A DNA stretch of 64,000 nt, taken from positions 113,974 to 177,973 of the forward strand of contig CANQUV010000001.1 of NCBI GenBank assembly GCA_947627135.1, written 5' to 3'. Within the stretch, counting starts at the first letter, position 1; the number at the start of each line of letters is the position of its first letter. This document shows, piece by piece, positions 44,612 to 53,200 of this stretch. The position numbers and the translations under genes were made by a program. The DNA is from an uncultured Clostridia bacterium (GTDB taxonomy: Bacteria > Bacillota > Clostridia > Oscillospirales > Acutalibacteraceae). The notes beneath the pieces were generated by a model. The model saw nothing but the letters and a program-made list of their open reading frames with translations. It made no database searches and was not told where the DNA came from.

Positions 44612-45285
44612 ACTGTTTCCTCCTTTTCCATACAGGAGGTTTTTCCGCATATTTCAGCAGACGGACATCCTGCACAACCGAATTTCTTTTTAGGATTTTT
44701 GCCGCCTGAAAGTTTATTAACAATAGCAATAAGAATGCCAAATACAAGAAATCCGCCGGGAGCCATTGTCATAATTGAAATATTATTTTCTGCAAGTATT
44801 GGAATTTGAATTCCCATCCATGTTCCGTTTCCCAATACCTCACGAATTGTAGCCATAAGAAGAAGTGCAAGTGTAAAGCCTGCTCCCATACCCAAAGCGT
44901 CGATGGCTGAATCAATTACTTTATTTTTATTTGCAAACATTTCTGCACGTCCTAAAATAATGCAGTTTACTACTATAAGCGGCAGATATATTCCCAATGA
45001 TTTATCAAGTGCAGGAGCAAACGCCTTTACAAGCATCTGTACCATTGTTACAAATCCTGCGATCAACACTATGTAGCATGGAATTCGCACAGTATCAGGA
45101 ATCAACTTTCGAAGTGCGGAAATTACAATGTTAGAACAAAGCAGTACTACTGTTGCCGCTGCACCCATTCCCAGAGCACTTGTTACGCTTGTTGAAACTG
45201 CAAGAGTCGGACAGGTTCCGAGTATCAGAACAAGAACGGGATTTTCCTTAATGATGCCCTTTAAAAAGTTCTGTCTTTTATTCAT
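44608..45285 (-). CDS. rnfE: Rnf complex membrane subunit RnfE
   Basis: 225 residues: GIIKENPVLVLILGTCPTLAVSTS, IYLPLIVVNCIILGRAE with conserved Cys, DALGMGAGFTLALLLM, and a cytoplasmic C-terminal tail with extra Cys (CAGCPSAEICGKTSC). The Cys-rich tail is longer than in most RnfE proteins I know. ATG 45285 overlaps the rnfG stop by one base and has AAAGGAGG upstream. Confidence 0.95.
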   Translation of the reverse strand: MNKRQNFLKGIIKENPVLVLILGTCPTLAVSTSVTSALGMGAAATVVLLCSNIVISALRKLIPDTVRIPCYIVLIAGFVTMVQMLVKAFAPALDKSLGIYLPLIVVNCIILGRAEMFANKNKVIDSAIDALGMGAGFTLALLLMATIREVLGNGTWMGIQIPILAENNISIMTMAPGGFLVFGILIAIVNKLSGGKNPKKKFGCAGCPSAEICGKTSCMEKEETV

Positions 45286-45818
45286 CACTCTGCCTCCTTT
45301 ACCAAATCAAATGCTTCAAAAGCTTCTTCAATTGCGCTTTTATATGCTACTGAAGAAATAGTTGCTCCCGATATTGCATCTACCTCATTAAGTGTTTTTT
45401 CAGTTTTTCCAATGTATTGATTTCTGTACGGTCCTTCAGCGGTTTTTGAACCCAGTCCGCTTGTTTCCGAGTGTGAAAGTGTTTTGCAGGCTTCAATTGT
45501 ACCGTCAGTTTTTATTCCGCAAATCAGTTTCATATCTCCGCCGTAACCCTTTGTTGTAAGCATAAACACATAACCTGTACCGTTTTGGGCACGGTATATT
45601 TCTGTTACTCTTTCTGGCAGAGAGTTAAGTGTAATCTTCTCAAATGCGTCTGCCTCTGACAAAACTTCCTCCATAGCTTCCTGTGCCGCCTTTTTCTCGG
45701 CATCTGCAATAATAGGAGCTGTTACTGTATTGATATATGCAAGCAGTGCAGTTACTACAAGACATATACAGGTAAGAACAAGTATTGGTTTTATTATTTG
45801 TCCAAATGTATTTTTCAC
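45285..45818 (-). CDS. rnfG: Rnf complex flavoprotein subunit RnfG
   Basis: 177 residues: N-terminal membrane helix, then an FMN-binding domain with YGGDMKLICGI, SETSGLGSK and the flavinylation motif in DAISGATISS; its Thr should carry FMN in phosphodiester linkage, attached by ApbE (49043-50056). The start is GTG 45818, overlapping the rnfD stop by 4 nt, with GGAGG about 10 nt upstream; the longer open frame into rnfD is not used. Confidence 0.94.
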   Translation of the reverse strand: MKNTFGQIIKPILVLTCICLVVTALLAYINTVTAPIIADAEKKAAQEAMEEVLSEADAFEKITLNSLPERVTEIYRAQNGTGYVFMLTTKGYGGDMKLICGIKTDGTIEACKTLSHSETSGLGSKTAEGPYRNQYIGKTEKTLNEVDAISGATISSVAYKSAIEEAFEAFDLVKEAE

Positions 45819-46735
45819 TGCTTTACACCTCCTGTAAGAGGCTTTGAGCGAGTAATTCGTGAAATATATGGAGTAAATATATTCATTAAAAGAATTGAGT
45901 ACGATACTCCCTCCGGAGAAGTACCCCAAAATCTAATTAGTATTGTTATAAGTCCGCATCCTACACCAAAAATCACCTTGCCCCATTTTGTATTTGGAGT
46001 TGTTGCATAATCGGTAGCCATGAAAAATGCGCCTATTATAAGTCCTCCGGACATAAGCTGATAAACCGGCGCTTTGTCAAAAATCAACGACATTACAAGC
46101 ACCGTACCTATAAATGTAACCGGAGTATGCCATGATATAACTTTTCTTGCAATAAGATAAATTCCTCCTGCAAGCAAAGCGATTGTACAGGTTTCACCCA
46201 GGCATCCGCCACGATATCCCAACAACATATCGGTATATGAGGGCAAAGAATTAAGCTCACCTTTAAATATTAGCGCAAGCGGTGTTGCCGTTGATGAAGC
46301 GTCGGGGAAAGTCCATGTAGTCATAGCGCCCGAAAACGCTGTCAACATAACGATTCTGGCAGTTATTGCTGGATTTGCAAAGTTCTGACCTATTCCGCCG
46401 AAAAGCTGTTTTACAACGACAATAGCAAACATACTGCCGAAAGCCGCTTGCCACAATGGAATGGACACAGGCAGATTATATGCAAGCAGAACACCAGTTA
46501 CAACAGCCGAAAGGTCTGATATTGTATTTTCTTTTTTGCAAATTTTTTCAAAAATCCACTCTGATGCAATACATACAGCAACACATACGCCAATGACAAG
46601 CAAAGATCTTAAACCAAAAATTATAACCGAAGCCACACCGGCCGGAAACAGTGCTATAAGCACATCAAGCATAATTTTCTGTGTTGTTCTCGGCGACGAA
46701 ATATGGGGAGAAACAGAGGATATCAGTTTATTCAT
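45815..46735 (-). CDS. rnfD: Rnf complex membrane subunit RnfD
   Basis: 306-residue polytopic membrane protein: SPHISSPRTTQKIMLDVLIAL, FGGIGQNFANPAITARIVML, the flavinylation motif SSTATPL (Thr modified by ApbE in the family), YRGGCLGETCTIALL, GAFFMATDYATTPNT and FWGTSPEGVSYSILLMN. It overlaps rnfC by 4 nt. Confidence 0.95.
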   Translation of the reverse strand: MNKLISSVSPHISSPRTTQKIMLDVLIALFPAGVASVIIFGLRSLLVIGVCVAVCIASEWIFEKICKKENTISDLSAVVTGVLLAYNLPVSIPLWQAAFGSMFAIVVVKQLFGGIGQNFANPAITARIVMLTAFSGAMTTWTFPDASSTATPLALIFKGELNSLPSYTDMLLGYRGGCLGETCTIALLAGGIYLIARKVISWHTPVTFIGTVLVMSLIFDKAPVYQLMSGGLIIGAFFMATDYATTPNTKWGKVIFGVGCGLITILIRFWGTSPEGVSYSILLMNIFTPYISRITRSKPLTGGVKQ

Positions 46736-48054
46736 TTTTCATCCTCCTTTTTTTGCTTTTCTTCTCTTAAATATTTGTTAAGCTTTGCTTTAGCAAGCTT
46801 GTTAGTTTGTACAATAGGTCTTTTTGCAGGACAGACATAACCGCAGCAACCACATTCCATACATAGATCGGCACACAGCTTTTTAAGTTCCTCACACATA
46901 TCTAGTTTATAAGCCTTTGCAATTGCAGGAGGGTCAAGCTTTAAAGGACAATGATTTATACACGCACCGCAGTTAATACAGGAAGTAGTTTTTGGTGGTC
47001 TTGCCTCTTTTTCGTCCAGCGCAATTACAGCGTTTGTCATTTTGAGCACAGGTGCATCCAAAGACGGCACTGCTATGCCCATCATAGGACCTCCGTAAAG
47101 GACCTTTTGGGGTTCTGTCTTAAATCCCCCGCAAAAATCAAACAGCTTTTCAAGAGGAGTTCCTATGGGAGCTATTACATTTTTAGGATTCTTAACGGCA
47201 GAACCGTCAACGGTAATACATTTTTCAACAAGGGGCATACCTGTTTCAATATATTCGGCAATAACGGAAAGGGTAGTACAATTAATAACGATCGCTCCAA
47301 CATCAAGCGGCAGACCTCCTTTGGGAATAAGCCTGCCTGTTGTATTATATACAAGCACCTTTTCACCGCCCTGAGGATAAACCGACGGAAGTACCTTTAC
47401 CTCAACGCCGCTTTTACCGTTTGCAAGTTCTGTCATCTTATCTATACAGGATCTTTTATTATTTTCAATTCCTATAATAATTCGTTTTACGCCCAGATAT
47501 TTCTTAAGCAGATCAATTCCCTTTGAAATATATTCTGCTTTGTCAAGCATTGTTCTGGTATCTGAAGTTATGTATGGTTCACATTCAGCAGCATTTATTA
47601 CAACTGTCTCAACAGCAGATAAATCCTTTACATTAAGCTTTACAAATGTTGGGAATCCGGCACCGCCTAAACCTACAACGCCGCTTTCTTTGACTGCATT
47701 AATAAAACTTTCAAAATTTGTTACAACCGGAGGTTTTACGCTTTCGCAAACTTCCTGAATACCGTCAGTTTCAATAACAACAGCCGCTACTTTCATTCCG
47801 CCTGACATAGTAATTTCATCAAGCTTTTTAACCTTGCCCGATACGCTTGAATGTACGGGAGCACTGATAAATCCGTCAGCCGTACCTATAATCTGACCTA
47901 CGGTTACCCTCTCGCCTACTTTGATCGTTGGTATGGCAGGCTTTCCTATGTGCATTGACATTGGAATTGTCACCGTTTCCGGAACCGGCAGCCTTTGAGG
48001 TACGCTGTCCGCAGTATTTTTTCTGTGCGGAACTCTGATACCGCTTAATTTCAT
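46732..48054 (-). CDS. rnfC: Rnf complex subunit RnfC
   Basis: 440 residues: N-terminal sandwich-hybrid domain with a biotinyl-like fold, the flavin/NADH-binding core (GVVGLGGAGFPTFVKL, NAAECEPYITSD, GVKRIIIGIE, YGGPMMG), and two 4Fe-4S motifs (CINCGACINHCP, CMECGCCGYVCP). It is the NADH-oxidising/reducing subunit. ATG 48054 has a TGGAGG site. It follows the Gx transporter gene by 108 nt. The gene order C-D-G-E-A-B is the usual one. Confidence 0.96.
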   Translation of the reverse strand: MKLSGIRVPHRKNTADSVPQRLPVPETVTIPMSMHIGKPAIPTIKVGERVTVGQIIGTADGFISAPVHSSVSGKVKKLDEITMSGGMKVAAVVIETDGIQEVCESVKPPVVTNFESFINAVKESGVVGLGGAGFPTFVKLNVKDLSAVETVVINAAECEPYITSDTRTMLDKAEYISKGIDLLKKYLGVKRIIIGIENNKRSCIDKMTELANGKSGVEVKVLPSVYPQGGEKVLVYNTTGRLIPKGGLPLDVGAIVINCTTLSVIAEYIETGMPLVEKCITVDGSAVKNPKNVIAPIGTPLEKLFDFCGGFKTEPQKVLYGGPMMGIAVPSLDAPVLKMTNAVIALDEKEARPPKTTSCINCGACINHCPLKLDPPAIAKAYKLDMCEELKKLCADLCMECGCCGYVCPAKRPIVQTNKLAKAKLNKYLREEKQKKEDEK

Positions 48055-48162
48055 ATTTTTCTGTCCTCCATATATTTCAAATTATATAAAATTTGATAAA
48101 TTTTTAATTGCAAATTTAAAAAGAAAACATTATAAAAAAGTTTCCAAATTTAATATTTTATC

Positions 48163-48669
48163 TTATAATTTGTTCTCCGACCATTTTTTCAGGCGCAATA
48201 AAACCAGCTGAGCACACAAACCGGTAAATGCACCGGCAATTATACCTGATATCACAAGCACAGGCAGATAGTACACAAGCTGTACGGACGATGTCATAAA
48301 TATTGCCGCCAAAAGCTGCCCTATGTTATGCATTACTGCACTTAACACGCTTAACACCCAAACTTGTTTAAGCGTGAAAAACTTTTTAAGCAGAACCATA
48401 AGCACAAAGGAAAGAATCCCTCCCGCAAGACTGTATATAAATGATACTATTTGTCCTGTGAATATACTCCCAAGCAAAATCCTCAAAAAAAGTACAGCGG
48501 CCGCTTCTTTTATTCCCAGAGCATACAGAGTAAAAAGCGTGAATACATTTGCAATTCCCAGCTTTATGCCGTATATGGGAGTAAGAGGAGGTATTGCCGC
48601 TTCAATTGTAAAGGCAACAAGCGCCAAGGCGGTGATAATTGCGGTTAAAATCAAATTTCTGGTTTTCAT
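48163..48669 (-). CDS. Gx transporter family membrane protein
   Basis: 168 residues, about five membrane helices. TPIYGIKLGIANVFTLFTLYALGIKEA and LLGSIFTGQIVSFIYSLAGGILSF are typical of the Gx_transp family, which was earlier labelled heptaprenyl diphosphate synthase component I. Members often sit beside NusG-II and ApbE genes in flavinylation or electron-transfer loci, as here. It overlaps the preceding NusG-II gene by 4 nt. Confidence 0.88.
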   Translation of the reverse strand: MKTRNLILTAIITALALVAFTIEAAIPPLTPIYGIKLGIANVFTLFTLYALGIKEAAAVLFLRILLGSIFTGQIVSFIYSLAGGILSFVLMVLLKKFFTLKQVWVLSVLSAVMHNIGQLLAAIFMTSSVQLVYYLPVLVISGIIAGAFTGLCAQLVLLRLKKWSENKL

Positions 48670-49046
48670 CTTACCGCTCCTGTTTTTGCGTCTGCTTCTT
48701 TAGAATCATCTTCAAATTGAATGACTATTCTGTTGGGCAGGCAGACAATAGGAGTGCCGCCGCTTTTAAGCTCGCCGTGTTTTACGCAGAGCTTATCCGG
48801 ACATTCTGCTGATTTCATTTCAATATGTTCGTTTGAAATATAAATTGTATTTTTTCCAAATTCACCGGTAAGCGTTATTTCTCTCTGATATGTAACGCTG
48901 TTCAGGTCGATTTTTTCAACTAGATTTCCATCCTGATATATTCCCACAATTTTCGACGGAGATAATGAATTTAAAATGCTCATCCACAAAATGGCACATA
49001 CGATAACTACCGATGATAAAATTATTATCCATGTGCGGGTTTTCAT
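48666..49046 (-). CDS. NusG domain II-containing membrane-anchored protein
   Basis: 126 residues: N-terminal membrane helix (WIIILSSVVIVCAILWM), then a beta domain with IYQDGNLVEKIDLN, NTIYISN, a CPDKLCVKHG Cys pair and PIVCLPNRIVI. This is the NusG-II domain found outside the cytoplasm in redox operons; it is unrelated in role to transcription factor NusG. The Cys pair could bind metal or take part in redox. It overlaps apbE by 4 nt. Confidence 0.88.
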   Translation of the reverse strand: MKTRTWIIILSSVVIVCAILWMSILNSLSPSKIVGIYQDGNLVEKIDLNSVTYQREITLTGEFGKNTIYISNEHIEMKSAECPDKLCVKHGELKSGGTPIVCLPNRIVIQFEDDSKEADAKTGAVR

Positions 49047-50056
49047 ATTTCTATCACCCCAAAACTTTGCTGTGACGAAAAACTGTTTTTGAGATTTTCG
49101 GTAATATAAACCTCATTTTTATCAGTAACAAATACAGCTTCAAAAAGAGTACTGTTTTTTCTGTAAAACTCCTTTGATTTTTCAAGTCCCATAACAAAAA
49201 GTCCAGTTGAAAGAGCGTCTGCAAGAGTATCGTCTTTTGATACAACCGTTACCGATTTAAGTCCGCTCTTTGCAGGATATCCTGTTTTTGTATCTATTAT
49301 ATGATGATAAATTTGTCCGTTTTCCTCAAAATAGCGCTGGTAACCTCCAGATGTCACAACAGCAGTATCACTGACTGAAAGTATTCCGATTTCTTTTGTA
49401 TTGTCATCAGGATCTGTTATTCCTATATTCCATTTGGAACCGTCAGGTTTTGTACCAACAGTCCTTATATTTCCTCCAAGTGAAATAATCGCCGAAGATA
49501 CTCCCCTTTCTTTAAGGATTTGTGCTGCTATGCTTGAAGCATAGCCTTTTGCTATTCCACCTAAATCGAGAGAGGTTTCTTCGTTAAGAATTATATTGCT
49601 TTTGTCAATTTTAATATTCTCCGCTCCCACAAATTTAAGGGCATTATCAATTTCCTCTTGCGTTGGAATCCGATTCTCAAGTCCTGTATAAAATCCCCAT
49701 AAACGAGAAAGCGGTTCAATGGTAATGTCAAAAGCTCCGTCTGTCAATGTATAAATTTCTATTCCACGATTCACTAAAGCAAGGGTATCAGAGGCTGCAC
49801 TTATTGATTTATCCCGATTAAGCTTGTAAATTTCACTGTTTTTATTTTGAACGGATAACAAAGCATCAATCCTGTTTATTTCATTTTCAGCAGCTTTAAC
49901 TGCATTTTCTCCTTTACTGCCGTAAGCGGTAATTGTCATAATCGTGTCCATTGAAAAAAATTCGCTGTCATATTTTGAGTCAAAATTACAGGCCGTAAAG
50001 CATATTAAAACAGCAATCGCTATAAATAAAATACAGCATTTTTGAAAGAACTTCAA
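49043..50056 (-). CDS. apbE: FAD:protein FMN transferase (ApbE), lipoprotein
   Basis: 337 residues. Lipoprotein signal with lipobox CFTAC (Cys 23). ApbE signature stretches are DSEFFSMDTIMTITAYG, LDLGGIAKGYASSIAAQIL, SLGGNIRTVG, VTSGGYQRYFEENGQIYHHIIDTKTGYPAK and SVTVVSKDDTLADALSTGLFVMG. It moves FMN from FAD onto Thr of target proteins; RnfD and RnfG downstream carry the target motifs. Its position ahead of the rnf genes suggests one flavinylation-plus-Rnf unit. Confidence 0.95.
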   Translation of the reverse strand: MKFFQKCCILFIAIAVLICFTACNFDSKYDSEFFSMDTIMTITAYGSKGENAVKAAENEINRIDALLSVQNKNSEIYKLNRDKSISAASDTLALVNRGIEIYTLTDGAFDITIEPLSRLWGFYTGLENRIPTQEEIDNALKFVGAENIKIDKSNIILNEETSLDLGGIAKGYASSIAAQILKERGVSSAIISLGGNIRTVGTKPDGSKWNIGITDPDDNTKEIGILSVSDTAVVTSGGYQRYFEENGQIYHHIIDTKTGYPAKSGLKSVTVVSKDDTLADALSTGLFVMGLEKSKEFYRKNSTLFEAVFVTDKNEVYITENLKNSFSSQQSFGVIEI

Positions 50057-50224
50057 AAAATCAAACCTTTATTAGACATTATATTACCTATTATACAACA
50101 AATTTTTTAAATATCCAATATTATTTTAAAATAAGGTAAAATTTTATAAATTTTATATTTAAATGGTTATTTATTGAAATTAATACTATATCATATAATA
50201 AAAATTTCAATATATTATATACAA

Positions 50225-50256
50225 AAAAGTTCCCTGCATAACTGCAGAGAACTTTT
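50225..50256 (-). terminator. Terminator of the large dockerin protein gene
   Basis: Stem AAAAGTTCcCTGCA / TGCAGaGAACTTTT with one mismatch and a short loop, 21 nt past the stop, followed on the minus strand by TTTTTTGTATAT. Confidence 0.8.
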
Positions 50257-50276
50257 ATAATATATACATTAAACTA

Positions 50277-53200
50277 TTAAACTCTTATTTCCTTATATTC
50301 ACCCACATGGTGACCTTCAGTATTTAAACCTGCACAATACAATTGAATAAATGTTGTATCATTTACATCTACTTTAATATCGAAATTAACATCAGCCGCA
50401 CTTAATGAAACTTCATCAAGTGTTATTAATCCGGCTGCATAAAGTTGAATTAATGTAGCGTCTTTAACATTTATGTTTCCGTCAAGGTCTACATCACCAA
50501 TTAAGATCTTATCAACAATAGAAAGAACTGCTGTATCAGTTTGGAATGTATAGTTTTTACCGAAAGCAAATGCGGTTATATTATACTCTCCTTCTTCAAC
50601 AGGTAGATCACCATTTATTGAAATTGTATTGATAGTAATGCTGTTAAGTAATTTTTCCAATTCAGCTACCAGTTTACTGTTTGAAATAAATTCAGGAAGA
50701 GAATTCAATTTAGAAATTAACTGCTGAATACCTCCTTCAACATTAATGCTGCCAGGAGCTACACCCCAACTTTCCGGTAGAATAATATTTACATTATTAT
50801 TTTTATCTACAATAACTTCAACATAAATTAAACCGTTTGGATTAATAACATCAATAGTCTTTCCGGTTCCGTCAAAGAGAAATTCTGTATCATTAATTTT
50901 AAAATCTGAATTAGCAGTGTGAATATTTAATTTACCGATGGAAACTCCAAAACAAACTAACTTATCTTCGCCATAATATTCTGCATACTCGGCAATTACT
51001 GTGTAAACACCGCTTTCAGTTGGAGGTTCGCTGCTGTTGTATGCATTCAGGTCACTTTCTAAACCTATGTATTTATAGGTAACCTTACTGCTATCCAGAA
51101 CATTTCCGTTGCTGTCTTTAACTAATGCTGTCATAGCCTTTGGAGTACCGTCATAAGTAAAGCTTTGGTCTGAATTTGCATTTCCGTCTTTATCAACAAA
51201 TTCAACAGTTGCTTTATCGATAAATACATTATACTCTCGCACGATCGGAACTGCATAGTACATTTGATTGTCCCAGTCTTTTATGTACGAAATTTGTACA
51301 TAAGCGCCTACATCTCCGCTTGGCTCATTTGAAATATATATACCATTTTTATTCAAACATACATAAACATTAGTCAGTTTTTCAGTAGCTTGTGCAATCT
51401 GATCTTCGGTAAGACCATCAGGAACAATATGTGAACCAAGGTCAAATTCGCCGCTTAAAATACCTTTGCGTGCAATATTACTGTTTTTAATTTCCGTATT
51501 AAATGAAAGATTAACTTTTGCAGCATCAGGGGTAATTACCAGATAACCCACAGCTGCATTAGTTACATAGTTTGCATCAGACGTAACTGCGCCTATAATA
51601 TATGCACCGATGTTTTCAGGGATGATATTTTCTCCTATTGTAATTTTAACGGTTAAATCAGATAAACCTTGAAGTTGCTCAAAGGACTCAAGAGTTGTAA
51701 TAAGTCTTTGAATAGTTTCTGCGTCTAAATTAATAGGAAGACCATAATCACTTTGCAAACTCTCAAGAGTGTTCAAAATTGTTTGAAGGACTTTGCTTAA
51801 TTCAGATATTGAAACATCCGTTTTGAGACTTTCATAAATTTCATTGAGAATATTACGGATATACTCATTTTCTATATCTTTTGTATCAATCAGTTCAGGC
51901 AAATTAAGATTAATATAACTGCTGCCGTCTCTAACATCAAGACCTGCTGTAAACAATATACATTTTACATTATCAGGGTTAGTGGAAACAAGAGGGTTTA
52001 TGCTGTCTTTTTCACTATAATTTATAATCTGTGAATTTACTGAAACATCAACATTTGCTTTTAATACTGTGATTTCCACCTGTGCAGAAGAAGCTGCGTA
52101 AGTTTCATCACCTTTATAATTCACTGTGACTGTATAAGTACCTGCATTAATTTTACCAGACCCAACTGTTATGCTGATATTCTCGCCAAAATTTGCTTCA
52201 ATTTCATTACCATTAACATCGGTTACAGAGTCAAATACAAGATTATAAATATCATTCTCTGTTATATCTTCAAAATAAGTTATTGACTGATTTGCTTTAA
52301 GATTAACAGAAGTATTAATTCTATTATCTACTAAAGCAAGAGTAAATTCTATTGAAACTGCAGGGTATTTATCGTCAGGATCATCAAATGTTATTTTTAC
52401 GCTTTCTGTTGAATTTTCTCCAAATTCGTGTCCTAACGGAGTTTGAGGTTTATAATCAAGGTTCTGCCAACTATCGCCTAAAATTCCCAGTGACATAGCT
52501 TTGTACTGAATACTTACATTTTCTGCTGTCATACCCGGAACGCTGTTATCTGTATCAATTAAATTAAATATAGACTCTTTTACTTTATCTATATTCATAG
52601 TTTTATTATAACCAATTGTTGGGGTCTCTTGACTTCCTTCAAGTGCTTTAAGAGAAATCTGCGCTTTTTCACTATATACATTAATTAGATATAATGCGTC
52701 TTCATTAGCTGTAAAGGTTACTAAAGCAGTTGTTCCATCCCATTTTACTTCACTTTCAAGCTCATCTAACCATTCAAAAACTTCAATGTCTTTAATATAA
52801 TTGCCGTCTGCGGGAGTTGCCTTTACAGTTACTGTTTCACCGGCATTTACATATATAGTATCGTCGCCGCTAAGTGCCATTTCGTTTACTGTAATGACAG
52901 CATTACCTTCGTTAAGTGATAATACAACAGATGCAGGTTTGGTTACATATTCAACATTAAAGGTTGTTTCAGCTTTAGCCGGAAGATATTCAGAATTTCC
53001 TTCAAAGTTTACGGTAACAGTGTTTTGTCCGGGAGCAAGTGTTTCAAGATCAACGTCTACGGTCATATTTCCGTCTTCACCAAATGCAGCAATTTCAGAA
53101 ATATCTGTACCGTCTTCTGCTTTCAATGAGTCAAATACAAGATTGTAAATATCTTCCTTTGAAATTCCTTCATAATATTCTATTGTCTGATCTTCTTTTA

